DNA of 64,000 bases. It comes from Pseudomonas sp. NFACC02 (GTDB lineage: Bacteria > Pseudomonadota > Gammaproteobacteria > Pseudomonadales > Pseudomonadaceae). Every line of letters starts with the position of its first letter. Position 1 is the stretch's first letter. The DNA lies in the NCBI RefSeq assembly GCF_900110765.1, contig NZ_FOEO01000009.1:1-64000 (forward strand). The letters run 5' to 3'. The translations under genes and the position numbers were made by a program. The notes beneath the pieces are model-generated. The model was not told the DNA's origin and ran no database searches. It saw nothing but the letters and a program-made list of their open reading frames with translations. This document shows, piece by piece, positions 25,302 to 34,251 of this stretch.

Positions 25302-26786
25302 ATGCACATTGCCCTGCTGCCCTCGGTCGTTGCCTTCCTGGCTCGCGACCACTCCAACTTCATCGATGGCGCCGCGCACACCAGCGCCTCCACCCGGCGC
25401 ATCGGCGTGGTCGATCCCGGAACCGGCGAGACCGTCGCCCAGTTGCGTGACGCTCAAGCCGAGGATGTGAACCTGGCCGTCGACAGCGCCAGAACTGCCT
25501 TCAAGGGCGCCTGGGCGCAAGTCACCCCCTACCAGCGCGGCGTTCTGCTTAACCGCCTGGCCGATCTGATAGAGGCCAACGGCGAAGAACTGGCGCAACT
25601 GGAAACCCTGAGTTCCGGCAAATCGATCAACCTGTCACGGCATATCGAAGTGGGCCAGAGCGCCGTATTCCTGCGGTACTTCGCCGGCTGGGCGACCAAG
25701 ATCGGCGGCCAGACGATGACCCCGTCGTTCCCTTCCACGGCCGGTGAGCAGTACAGCGCCTACACCCTGCGCGAGCCGGTGGGCGTGGTGGCGGCCATCG
25801 TGCCGTGGAATTTCTCGCTGATGATCGGCGTGTGGAAGCTCGGCGCCGCGCTGACCACCGGCTGCACCGTCGTGCTCAAACCCAGCGAATACACGCCGCT
25901 GTCCCTGCTGCGCCTGGCGGAGCTGGCGATCGAGGCCGGAATTCCGCCAGGCGTGGTCAACGTGGTCAACGGGCGCGGCCAGGTGGGCCAGCAGTTGATC
26001 GAACACGAGGCCGTGCGCAAGGTGTCATTCACGGGTTCGGTGCCCACCGGCATCGCAGTGGGCAAGGCGGCCATGGCCGCCGACCTGACACGCGTCACCC
26101 TGGAGCTGGGCGGCAAGAATGCTGCCGCGCTGATGGCCGATGCCAATATCGATGACGCCGTCGCGCGCTTCGTGCAATCGGCCTATGTTCACCAGGGCCA
26201 GGTGTGTGCGGCACCCGAGCGTTTGTTCGTGCACCGCTCCATCGTCGAGCAGGTGACGCAGAAGATGGCGGCGATGTTGTCGCAGATGGTCATCGGCTCG
26301 CCTCTGGATGAACGAGCTCAGCTAGGCCCGCTGTCGAACAAGCCACACTTCGACAAAATCCTCGGTTTTTTCGACCGCGCCCTGCAGAGCAACCAGGTGG
26401 TATGCGGTGCGCGCGCCGTGGACCGTGCCGGTTACTACGTGGAGCCGACGCTGATCATCGCCAACGGCAAGGATGATCCGCTGCTGCACGAGGAAACCTT
26501 CGGCCCGGTGGTATGCGTGCTGGCGTTCGACGATGAAGCAGAACTGCTCACCTTGATGAACGACAGCCCGTTTGGCCTCACGGCCAGTATCTGGACCAAC
26601 GACTTGTCCAAGGCCTTGCGCCTGATCCCACGAATCGAGGCGGGTACGGTATGGGTCAACATGCACACGTTTGTCGACCCGAGCGTGCCGTTTGGGGGAA
26701 TGAAGGCGTCGGGCATGGGGCGTGAATTCGGCAGTGCGTTTATCGATGGCTACACCGAGCTGAAGTCGGTGATTCTCCGCTATTGA
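25302..26786 (+). CDS. Phenylacetaldehyde-dehydrogenase-like aldehyde dehydrogenase
   Basis: 494 residues, full-length ALDH. E268 in LELGGKN and C302 in GQVCAAPERL are the catalytic pair; PWNFSLM and GFFDRALQS are also typical. The N-terminal segment (LPSVVAFLARDHSNFIDG) resembles FeaB/StyD phenylacetaldehyde dehydrogenases. It would oxidise an arylacetaldehyde to the acid with NAD+. Lying between iacR and a FeaR-like regulator, it may make indole-3-acetate from indole-3-acetaldehyde or phenylacetate from phenylacetaldehyde. GGAG lies 7 bases before the ATG. Confidence 0.85.
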   Translation: MHIALLPSVVAFLARDHSNFIDGAAHTSASTRRIGVVDPGTGETVAQLRDAQAEDVNLAVDSARTAFKGAWAQVTPYQRGVLLNRLADLIEANGEELAQLETLSSGKSINLSRHIEVGQSAVFLRYFAGWATKIGGQTMTPSFPSTAGEQYSAYTLREPVGVVAAIVPWNFSLMIGVWKLGAALTTGCTVVLKPSEYTPLSLLRLAELAIEAGIPPGVVNVVNGRGQVGQQLIEHEAVRKVSFTGSVPTGIAVGKAAMAADLTRVTLELGGKNAAALMADANIDDAVARFVQSAYVHQGQVCAAPERLFVHRSIVEQVTQKMAAMLSQMVIGSPLDERAQLGPLSNKPHFDKILGFFDRALQSNQVVCGARAVDRAGYYVEPTLIIANGKDDPLLHEETFGPVVCVLAFDDEAELLTLMNDSPFGLTASIWTNDLSKALRLIPRIEAGTVWVNMHTFVDPSVPFGGMKASGMGREFGSAFIDGYTELKSVILRY

Positions 26787-26835
26787 CTACCCCGTACTTG
26801 TGGCGAGAGAGCGGGTTCCCGCGCCGCGACCAGAC

Positions 26836-27735
26836 TCAGTGGCCGCGGCTGCGATAATGGCTCGGAGTCAGCCCCGTCTGCGCCTTGAACGTCTTGGAAA
26901 AATGCGCCGAATCGGCAAAACCCCAATAGCTGGCGATGTCGGTGATCGAGCGATGCGCGTAAACCGGATCGCGAAGGTCCTGCGCAGCCTTCAACAGCCG
27001 CTCACGCAGAATATAGCGGCAGACACTGTCGCCGCTGGCTTCAAACAGCCTGTAGAGCTGGCGGCTGGAAATGCCCAGCTCTTCGGCCAGCGATGCCGGT
27101 GAAAGCCTCGCTGAGCCGAGCCGCTGCCGGATGATGGATTGCACTTCATGCAGCTGCCACCCGGGGCAATGGTCGTTCGCGCGATACTCCAGTACCGAGG
27201 CCAGCAAGGCAACCAACGCCCTTTGCACACCATCACCATCCTGCGGGCAAGACCACTGGGCCAGCTCGCCCGCAGCCACCTGCCGTACCAGCATGCCAAG
27301 CAGTTGGCCACACACACCGGTGGTGGACAGCTTGCCGAAGCGGCTACGGTCCAGGCCCTTGAGCAATTCACCCGGCAACGGGATCGACACATGGGTGAAC
27401 AATCCACCGGGAGTCATTTTCACCGCGCCGGAAAAGTCCAGCAAAGCCAGGTCGCCTGCGTGCAGCTCAAGCGCCTCGTCGCCCAGTTCAATGACCATCG
27501 AGCCCTGCTGCTGTAACACAAGAAAACACCGACCCGATGAGTCACGCCCGCTTGCGCGAGCGGCCTTGGCAATCACACTGGCATTGCTGCGAATGTGGGC
27601 GACCGCCGTGGTGCCCACCAGCGTCTGGTGCATATCCCCGATGAAAAGGCTCTGGCAATGGTCGTAGTGCGTGTCGAAGCGACCGCAAGCCGCATGTACA
27701 CGTTCGTTCCAGGCTGTCAACGCTAGACCGCGCAT
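26836..27735 (-). CDS. FeaR-like AraC-family regulator
   Basis: 299 residues. An N-terminal AraC-type binding domain (cupin-like) is followed by two HTHs at residues ~195-295: SPASLAEELGISSRQLYRLFEAS and HRSITDIASYWGFADSAHFSKTFKAQTG. Overall it is like FeaR, the activator of 2-phenylethylamine/tyramine oxidation genes. It converges on the FeaB-like ALDH with a 49-base gap containing a REP-like GTGGCGAGAGAGC. It follows an MFS gene by 23 bases in the leftward run. Confidence 0.78.
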   Translation of the reverse strand: MRGLALTAWNERVHAACGRFDTHYDHCQSLFIGDMHQTLVGTTAVAHIRSNASVIAKAARASGRDSSGRCFLVLQQQGSMVIELGDEALELHAGDLALLDFSGAVKMTPGGLFTHVSIPLPGELLKGLDRSRFGKLSTTGVCGQLLGMLVRQVAAGELAQWSCPQDGDGVQRALVALLASVLEYRANDHCPGWQLHEVQSIIRQRLGSARLSPASLAEELGISSRQLYRLFEASGDSVCRYILRERLLKAAQDLRDPVYAHRSITDIASYWGFADSAHFSKTFKAQTGLTPSHYRSRGH

Positions 27736-27758
27736 GGGTATGTCCCCTCGTCACTCGC

Positions 27759-28970
27759 TCACAAACCGGACATAACGACCGTGCCTGAAACGCGGATGCG
27801 CTGGAACGTCAGTTGGGCTCGCATCACCGCCGCACCGTAGATGGCCAGCACCGCCACCGAACAAACGCCCGAGAACCACAGCACCGACGAATAGCCGAAC
27901 GCCTCGATCAGGACGCCACCGATGGCCGGCCCGAACGCCGCACCCAGGGACAGGCACAGCGCGCCCAGCGCGACAAGCTCGCCCGACAGGTCGAACTCAG
28001 CCATGACGCCGAAGGTATACGCCAGCACGAAGCCGATCGAGAAGAGAAAGCAGATGACGCCTGCGACGTAGGTCACCAGGGAAGAAAATTGCGCCAGTGC
28101 CACCAGGCCCAGCAACTCTGCGAGGATAATCACCGCCACCGGCATGAAGCGCCCCACCTTCAGGCCGATTGCCGACGCGATGAAGCCGCCGCCGGCATTG
28201 ATCAAAAAACCCAGCGCCAGCACCATGCCGATGGTGTCGGAGGCCAGGCCGGTCTTTTTCCCCATCAGTTCAAGGAACGCCCACACCGACATGATGCCGG
28301 TCAGGAAGACCAGGCTGGCCACCAGGCTCAACCACACGATGATGCGACTCTCGGTGCTGGCAATCCGCACGGCGGTACCGGACACCTCCAGACGCCGCTC
28401 GCTGCGGCGCGGCACCCAGGGCAGCGGCAGGATTCCCATCACCACCATGGCAATCGCAATGGTGATCAGCATGCCGTCAAAGCCCCACACCGGTGCTACC
28501 GCCACGGGTAACACGATGAGCAGGAAGGCGCCCGGCACTGTCTCGATACCCAGCTTGAAACCAAACGCACGTTCAGGCTGCGAACTGTCACCGAAGATCG
28601 TCATCGCCAGGGCATACAAGGCACCTGTACCGGCGCCCGCCAGGGCCATGATCGCCAGCAGTGCTTCATAGGAAGGATCGCGCAGCACAAACATGATCGC
28701 ACCCGCCACCAGCGCCGACGACAGTGCCGAAATGACCCGCCAACTGAGCCGGTGAATCCACAGCAGCGACGCTAGCCCGAATGCGCCAAAGCCCAGGTTC
28801 ATGGCCATGGCGAGGTTGCCCAATTGTTGCTCACCGAGCCCGAAACGCTCGGCAAACGCACCAAACAGCACGGGCAGCACGTTCAATAACAAGGCACCTG
28901 CGCCCGAAACCAGGCCTGCACACACATAAACGGAGGGTGTATCGATCGGATTTGTTTTTGGAGTTTTCAT
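27759..28970 (-). CDS. MFS transporter
   Basis: 403 residues, about 12 hydrophobic segments. The N-terminal half has GAGTGALYALAMTIFGDSSQPERAFGFKL and the C-terminal half GFLINAGGGFIASAIGLKVGR. It is a major facilitator of unassigned substrate. It lies in the leftward run TynB-like, Rid, FAD oxidoreductase, hydrolase, Bcr-type MFS, this gene, FeaR-like. Uptake of an amine or aromatic acid is an inference from that company. Confidence 0.75.
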   Translation of the reverse strand: MKTPKTNPIDTPSVYVCAGLVSGAGALLLNVLPVLFGAFAERFGLGEQQLGNLAMAMNLGFGAFGLASLLWIHRLSWRVISALSSALVAGAIMFVLRDPSYEALLAIMALAGAGTGALYALAMTIFGDSSQPERAFGFKLGIETVPGAFLLIVLPVAVAPVWGFDGMLITIAIAMVVMGILPLPWVPRRSERRLEVSGTAVRIASTESRIIVWLSLVASLVFLTGIMSVWAFLELMGKKTGLASDTIGMVLALGFLINAGGGFIASAIGLKVGRFMPVAVIILAELLGLVALAQFSSLVTYVAGVICFLFSIGFVLAYTFGVMAEFDLSGELVALGALCLSLGAAFGPAIGGVLIEAFGYSSVLWFSGVCSVAVLAIYGAAVMRAQLTFQRIRVSGTVVMSGL

Positions 28971-28998
28971 TCGAATTTCCTGGTTTTTACACTGCGGC

Positions 28999-30210
28999 TC
29001 ACGCTTGCTTGACGACGGCCGTCACGGCACCAGGCCGGGCAGGCGTGCGAAGGGCCACGCCATAAGCGACCAACGAGCCCAGCCCGCAACACCCCACCAC
29101 CACGCACATCGGCCAGGCGCTGCCATCCGCCAGATGACTGACCCACATGCTGGCCAACGCCCCGGTGGCAAACTGCACCGAAACCCCCAGCGCCACGCTC
29201 GCGCCGGCCTGGCGGGGAAACAGCATCATCAGGCTGGCCATGCAGTTGGCGCCAATCAAACCGGTCACCCCCATGTACAGCACCATGCAGCACACGATGC
29301 TCGCCAGCCCACCCCATTCGGTATACCCGACCAGCATCAGCGCCAGCCCTGCCCCGCTCACCAGCACCGCCCCCACGCCGAGCATGCGCTGCGGCCCGTA
29401 ACGGCCCACCCAGCGCGCGTTGATGAAGGTCACCAGGATGATGCCGAGGATGTTCAGGGCGAACAGTGCGCTGAACACCCGTGGCGAGACACCGAAATAC
29501 ACGACGTACACAAACGGCGAAGCGGTGATAAAGGCGAACATGCCGCCAAACCCCAGGGACATGCACAGAATCAACGCCACTGCCCTGGGTTGCCGGGCGA
29601 TGCTCAGGTAGGCCGCGAAGGCGGCCCCAACGGACGCGCCGCGATCCTGCACCGGCAAGCTTTCCTTCAGGGTCAGGGCCACCAGCAACAGGCACAGACT
29701 GGACAGGATGAACAAGGTGGCAAAGATCGTGCGCCACCCGTCGATCAGCACCAGCCAGGTGCCGATCATCGGCGCGACCAGTGTCGCCATCATCGTCAGC
29801 ACGTGCATCCACGACAGCACTTTGGCGGCCTCCACCAGGCCCACCCTGTCCCTGGCGACGGCGCGCGCCAGCACCAGCGCGCCCGCGCCACCCAGCGCCT
29901 GGAAAAAGCGCCAGGCAATCAGTTGTTCGACGCTGGCGGCAAACAGGCACCCCAGGGTCGCTGCCGCGTACAGCACCAGGCTGCCCAGCAGCAACGGGCG
30001 ACGGCCGTAGCGGTCAGACAACGGGCCGTAGCACAACATGCCCACGCAGAGTCCCGCGAGAAACGCGCTGATGGTGTGTTGCACCTGCGCGGTAGTGGTC
30101 GACAGGTCCTCGGCGATCTGCGGAAAACTGGGCAGGTAGGTATCAATCGAAAACGGCCCGAAGGCCGTCAGCGACGAAAGCAATACAATCAGGCGTGCCC
30201 GCGCTTTCAT
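28999..30210 (-). CDS. Bcr/CflA-type MFS efflux protein
   Basis: 403 residues, 12 TM. Marks of the DHA1 drug:H+ antiporter group: FSIDTYLPSFPQIAEDL, GPLSDRYGRRPLLL (motif A) and RFFQALGGAGALVLARAVARD. These exporters release drugs or dipeptides; in a catabolic run it may export toxic intermediates. Its ATG overlaps the alpha/beta hydrolase stop by 4 bases, implying coupling. Confidence 0.82.
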   Translation of the reverse strand: MKARARLIVLLSSLTAFGPFSIDTYLPSFPQIAEDLSTTTAQVQHTISAFLAGLCVGMLCYGPLSDRYGRRPLLLGSLVLYAAATLGCLFAASVEQLIAWRFFQALGGAGALVLARAVARDRVGLVEAAKVLSWMHVLTMMATLVAPMIGTWLVLIDGWRTIFATLFILSSLCLLLVALTLKESLPVQDRGASVGAAFAAYLSIARQPRAVALILCMSLGFGGMFAFITASPFVYVVYFGVSPRVFSALFALNILGIILVTFINARWVGRYGPQRMLGVGAVLVSGAGLALMLVGYTEWGGLASIVCCMVLYMGVTGLIGANCMASLMMLFPRQAGASVALGVSVQFATGALASMWVSHLADGSAWPMCVVVGCCGLGSLVAYGVALRTPARPGAVTAVVKQA

Positions 30211-31055
30211 CGGCCGGGGATCGCGAGGCTGTCGAGAAACGCGATGACGAGCCGGTTGAACGTCTCGCCCTGGTCGTCATGCACATAGTGGCTGGCGTCC
30301 GCGACTTCAGCGGTGCGCACGTACGCATTGCTGTCGCGCATGGCTTGCAGCGTCGCCGCCGGCAGGAAGTCCGAGCGCATACCGCGAATGAACAACGTCG
30401 GACAATCCAGGGCGCGTACCGCCGGCCACAGATCGGTCGGCTCAATGCTCAGCCGTGCCTCGGCGATGCCTTGTTGATCGTGGCGCCAGGTGATCGCGCC
30501 CGCGCTTTCCTGCATCGAGTGCGCCAGCCGCGACGCCAGGCCCTGGGGCGACAAGCCTGGACGCGATGCCTGCCAGAACGCGCGGGCGGCGTCCCAATTG
30601 TCGAACCGCAGCGGCGTCTGGTTCATCTCGCGACGAATGCGCGCCGCACCGTCGCCCTGGCTGGAGGAACCAGGCCCGATGTCTTCGATGATCAGGCCGA
30701 TCAAGCGCCCCGGTTGCTGCCGTGCGTACTCCAGCGCATTGGCGCCACCCAGCGAGTGTCCCAGCAACACGAACCGCTGCACGCCGACACAGGCGACAAA
30801 GTCCTGCAAATCTTCCACATACGACTGCGTGTGGTAGCTGGCGGCCGGTGCCCAGTCACTCAGCCCGCGTCCGCGCTGGTCCAGGGCATAGATGCAATAA
30901 CCATCGCCCAACGCCTCGACCAGCGACTCCCAGGTCTGGGCATAAGCGCGCAAGCCATGCAGCAGCACCAGCGGTACACCGCTCGGCTTGCCCCAGCGTA
31001 GAAAATGCAGACGCAACCCTGCGCGATTGGTAAAAAAAAGGCTGTCTGGGGTCAT
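30207..31055 (-). CDS. Alpha/beta hydrolase
   Basis: 282 residues. The nucleophile elbow is GHSLGG (Ser), with LLHGLRAYAQTW as oxyanion region, DQRGRGLSD after strand 4 and the late His in DASHYVHDD. This is the MhpC/haloperoxidase-like esterase group. Possible roles are ester or lactone hydrolysis, or hydrolysis of a meta-cleavage product for the neighbouring MhpA/MhpD-like genes. Upstream is the FAD oxidoreductase at 66 bases. Confidence 0.75.
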   Translation of the reverse strand: MTPDSLFFTNRAGLRLHFLRWGKPSGVPLVLLHGLRAYAQTWESLVEALGDGYCIYALDQRGRGLSDWAPAASYHTQSYVEDLQDFVACVGVQRFVLLGHSLGGANALEYARQQPGRLIGLIIEDIGPGSSSQGDGAARIRREMNQTPLRFDNWDAARAFWQASRPGLSPQGLASRLAHSMQESAGAITWRHDQQGIAEARLSIEPTDLWPAVRALDCPTLFIRGMRSDFLPAATLQAMRDSNAYVRTAEVADASHYVHDDQGETFNRLVIAFLDSLAIPGR

Positions 31056-31121
31056 TGTCTGGCTCCGCCGCTCAGTAAAGGAGAAACACCGCTTTTCTGG
31101 GACCGTTGCGGTGCATGCGAC

Positions 31122-32414
31122 CTAGAAACGATCAAATCGATAAGGGCTCGGGTCGATGATCGGGGTATGCCCGCTGACCATATCGGCGGCCAGGTGGCCC
31201 GCCGCCGGCGAGGTGCCAAAGCCGTGTCCGGAGAAACCGGTGGCCACGGTCAGACCGGGGATTTGCGCGACCGGCCCGATCACCGGGTTCGAATCCGGCG
31301 TCACATCGATCGTGCCTGCCCAGGCCTGGGCAATCCTGGCTTGTTCGAACACGGGCCAGGCCGCCTTGAGGTTGTTCATCGCGTCGTTATTGAGCCGAGG
31401 GTTGGCCGCCGGGTCCTGTACGCGCACGCGTTCGAACGGGCTGACACTGTCGGCCGACCAGCGTCGCGAAAGCGCCAGGTCCTTGAAGAAATACTTGCCC
31501 AGTGACACGTTCAACACGCTGCGCTGCGCACGAAATTGCGGCATGTACTGCTTGGCCAGCAACAGGTGATCAAGGGTCAGGAAAGCGTCCAGTTTGCCGC
31601 GCTGGGTAATGATGAAACCGCCGTCCTTGTGCTTGCGAAACGAAAAGTCCGGCGCACCGACGGCTATTTCGGTGGGGCCTTCCATCGGATGGGTGCGCAT
31701 CACCGAACAGGTCAAGGCCAGCGTCGGCAACGACACACCGAGGTTGCCCAGAAAACGCCGCGACCACATGCCGCCAGCCAGTAACACCTGGTCGCAACGA
31801 ATCTCGCCATTTTCGGTGACCACACCACTGACCTTGCCGGCGGACATCTGCAGCGTACGCACCGCGCACTGCTCGATGATCACCACGCCCAGGGCCATGG
31901 CGGCCTTGGCGATCGCGCTGCTGGCCAGGGTCGGCTCCGCACGCGCATCTGACGGCGTATAGATGCCGCCGGCCCAGTCACCCTTGCCGCCCGGCACCAG
32001 CGCCTCGATCTCGCGCTTGCTCAGCAATCGCGAGTCAAGCGACAACCGCTCGACCGATCTGAGCCAGCCTTCATGCATCGCCATTTGCGCCTCGTTGCGG
32101 GCGACGAACATGATGCCTTCCTGGCGGTAACCCACATCCGCACCGACGCGCTCGGGCATTTGCGCCCACAAGCGGTCAGCGGCGAGCGCCAGCGGAATAT
32201 CGTGGGCGTGGCGACTGGTCTTGCGTACCCAGCCCAGGTTGCGTGATGACTGCTCGCCGGCAATACGGCCTTTTTCCAGGACCACCACCGGGATATTGCG
32301 TTCGGCCAGTGTCAGCGCAGCGGTCAAGCCGATGATGCCGCCGCCGATGATGACGACGGCGGTCGAGGAGGGAAATTCGGTGGACGTATTCACGGGCGCA
32401 ATAGTCGGGGCCAT
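31122..32414 (-). CDS. FAD-dependent amine/amino-acid oxidoreductase (DAO family)
   Basis: 430 residues from the ATG at 32414; the TTG at 32429 is a poorer start. The dinucleotide motif GGGIIGLTAALTLAERN is at residues 24-40, and the C-terminal ATGFSGHGFGTSPAAG completes the FAD site. Family members oxidise C-N bonds of amino acids or amines to an imine plus H2O2 or via an electron carrier. With a Rid protein and a TynB-like gene beside it, an aromatic amine is an attractive but unproved substrate. Confidence 0.8.
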   Translation of the reverse strand: MAPTIAPVNTSTEFPSSTAVVIIGGGIIGLTAALTLAERNIPVVVLEKGRIAGEQSSRNLGWVRKTSRHAHDIPLALAADRLWAQMPERVGADVGYRQEGIMFVARNEAQMAMHEGWLRSVERLSLDSRLLSKREIEALVPGGKGDWAGGIYTPSDARAEPTLASSAIAKAAMALGVVIIEQCAVRTLQMSAGKVSGVVTENGEIRCDQVLLAGGMWSRRFLGNLGVSLPTLALTCSVMRTHPMEGPTEIAVGAPDFSFRKHKDGGFIITQRGKLDAFLTLDHLLLAKQYMPQFRAQRSVLNVSLGKYFFKDLALSRRWSADSVSPFERVRVQDPAANPRLNNDAMNNLKAAWPVFEQARIAQAWAGTIDVTPDSNPVIGPVAQIPGLTVATGFSGHGFGTSPAAGHLAADMVSGHTPIIDPSPYRFDRF

Positions 32415-32472
32415 GATCAAGACTCGCAAAACAATGGAGATCGGCCGCGCGAGCGCGCGGCCGCATAACGGG

Positions 32473-32895
32473 TCACTGCGACAGACGAATCACTTCGACC
32501 TGAGCCTTGGAGGCGTTGCGATACGCCGTCACTTCCAGCTCCACCTTGTACACCGTCGAACCCAGCGGCGGGCAGGTGACGGTACTGGCCGGGTCGACAC
32601 CCCGGAATTTCTCGCCGATCAGGCCCATCACCGCTGGCACGTCCTTGGGGTCCTGAATGAACACCCGCGAGCACACCACATCGGCCAGGCTTGCATCCAC
32701 GGCCGCCAGTGCGCTTTCAATGTTGGCGAACACCTGGTGCGTCTGCTCGAGGATGTCCTCCGGGATCAGTTTGGTCTGCGGGTTGCGCCCGGCGGTATTG
32801 GACACATAGATCCAGTTGTCCACCACCACCAGGCGCGAATAGCTGGCCTGATCTTCAAAGGGTGAGCCGGTCTTGAGCTTGATGATTCTGGTCAT
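32473..32895 (-). CDS. RidA/YjgF-family protein
   Basis: 140 residues, single-domain Rid fold: VVDNWIYVSNTAGRN, QTHQVFANIESALAAVDASLADVV and AYRNASKAQVEVI. The active-site Arg of RidA, expected near PARS, is replaced (PASTVTCPP), so it belongs to the Rid groups lacking canonical imine deaminase residues. It lies between the TynB-like gene and the FAD oxidoreductase. It may handle an imine or carbamate-like intermediate, or be a binding protein. Confidence 0.82.
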   Translation of the reverse strand: MTRIIKLKTGSPFEDQASYSRLVVVDNWIYVSNTAGRNPQTKLIPEDILEQTHQVFANIESALAAVDASLADVVCSRVFIQDPKDVPAVMGLIGEKFRGVDPASTVTCPPLGSTVYKVELEVTAYRNASKAQVEVIRLSQ

Positions 32896-32928
32896 GTCGT
32901 GAGTCTCGTCAGTGGGTTAAAGGATGGC

Positions 32929-34068
32929 TTAGCGCAGGACGGGGGTTTCCCACAGGTTGAGCTTCACGCCGATGCCCTTTTCCACGGCATTGCGATACAC
33001 CACGGTGCCCCAGGCCACGTCTTCCACAGGCATGCCGCCCACCGACATGATGATGATCTCTTCATCGTTGCGGCGGCCCTGGGCATCACCGGCGACGATC
33101 TTGCCGATGTCTTCCAGCTCTTCGGGCTGCATCGTGCCTTCGGCGATCATGTCCATGAATCGCACGCCGATCACCGGCACGCAGTGGTGCGCGGGCTTGG
33201 GCAATTCTTCGAACCAGGCTTCGTAGAGACCGGTGTTGTCCAGCACCTTGCGCACGTCGGCGCGCTCCATCCCCGCGTCCAGCGAGCAGGATGCCGGCAT
33301 GGCCATGAAGCAACCCGGCTTGACCCACTCACGCTTCACAATTGGGTAGTTCGAGGGGTCGCCTGTCTCACCGGAGCTACAATAAGTAACAAGGTCGGAA
33401 TCACGGACCACCTCTTCGAGGCTGTCGACCACCTTGATCGTGGTCACCTGTGGGTAGGTTTCCTTCACCCAGCCAATAAAATCATTCAGGCTTTTCTCGC
33501 CACGGCCCTTGATCTTCAAGGTATCGATATGCGGACAAACGGCGATGAAGGCGGCAAGCGTGGTCTTGCCCATCACGCCTGGGCCGAGCAGGCCGACGAC
33601 TTTGGAGTCCTTGCGCGCCAGGTGGCGTGCGCCCACGCCGGGGATCGCACCGGTGCGATACGCCGACAGCAGGTTGGCGGACATATGCGCCAGCGGGGCG
33701 CCGGTGTCGGGGTCGTTGAGGGTGAACATCAGGATCGAACGTGGCAGGCCTTTTTCGCGGTTGGCGATATTGGAGCCGTACCATTTGACGCCTGCGGTGC
33801 AGAAGCTGCCCCCCAGGTAGGCCGGCATCGCCATCATGCGGCGGTCAGCGGTGGGCTTGGGCATGTTCGGGAACGGCGAATCCTTCGGAAACACCACCAT
33901 CGCGCCGTGGGAATCGTTGTTTGGCCCCGCCATGCGGTAGTCGCCGCTATAGAGCAGGCCGAACATCTCCTCCATGGTATTCACACAGGCAAGCATGTCG
34001 GTTACGCCCGCGCGGATCATGTCCTGCTCGGAGAGATAGATGAAGTCAATTTTTGTGCTAGTGGACAT
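32929..34068 (-). CDS. Ornithine cyclodeaminase/mu-crystallin family protein (TynB-like)
   Basis: 379 residues. A Rossmann domain with GLLGPGVMGKT and a substrate loop with GVKWYGSN and NLLSAYRTGAIPGVGARHLA place it in the OCD/mu-crystallin family (NAD(P)-binding imine reductases and cyclodeaminases). Sequence style matches proteins named tyramine oxidase subunit B. It would handle a cyclic or linear imine/ketimine. It is the first gene of the leftward run, divergent from an AraC regulator. Confidence 0.75.
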   Translation of the reverse strand: MSTSTKIDFIYLSEQDMIRAGVTDMLACVNTMEEMFGLLYSGDYRMAGPNNDSHGAMVVFPKDSPFPNMPKPTADRRMMAMPAYLGGSFCTAGVKWYGSNIANREKGLPRSILMFTLNDPDTGAPLAHMSANLLSAYRTGAIPGVGARHLARKDSKVVGLLGPGVMGKTTLAAFIAVCPHIDTLKIKGRGEKSLNDFIGWVKETYPQVTTIKVVDSLEEVVRDSDLVTYCSSGETGDPSNYPIVKREWVKPGCFMAMPASCSLDAGMERADVRKVLDNTGLYEAWFEELPKPAHHCVPVIGVRFMDMIAEGTMQPEELEDIGKIVAGDAQGRRNDEEIIIMSVGGMPVEDVAWGTVVYRNAVEKGIGVKLNLWETPVLR

Positions 34069-34251
34069 TATTGTTCTCGACTGAAAATGAAGTCGCTGCG
34101 GTAGGCGCTGCTCCCACGCTATCGAGGTCGAGTATCAGTGAGTGTTTGAAGGCGGTATTGTAAATTTCGGACATCAAGGTTCGTCCCCACCCGCGGAGTT
34201 GGCGCGAGAAATGCTTGAATATTCCCGCATATTCCACTCCAAGGTCCGGCC

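Noticed and set aside
29005..30288. 427-codon plus-strand open frame
   Set aside because: Antisense to the Bcr/CflA-type transporter; composition rich in His, Gln and Arg, as in shadows.
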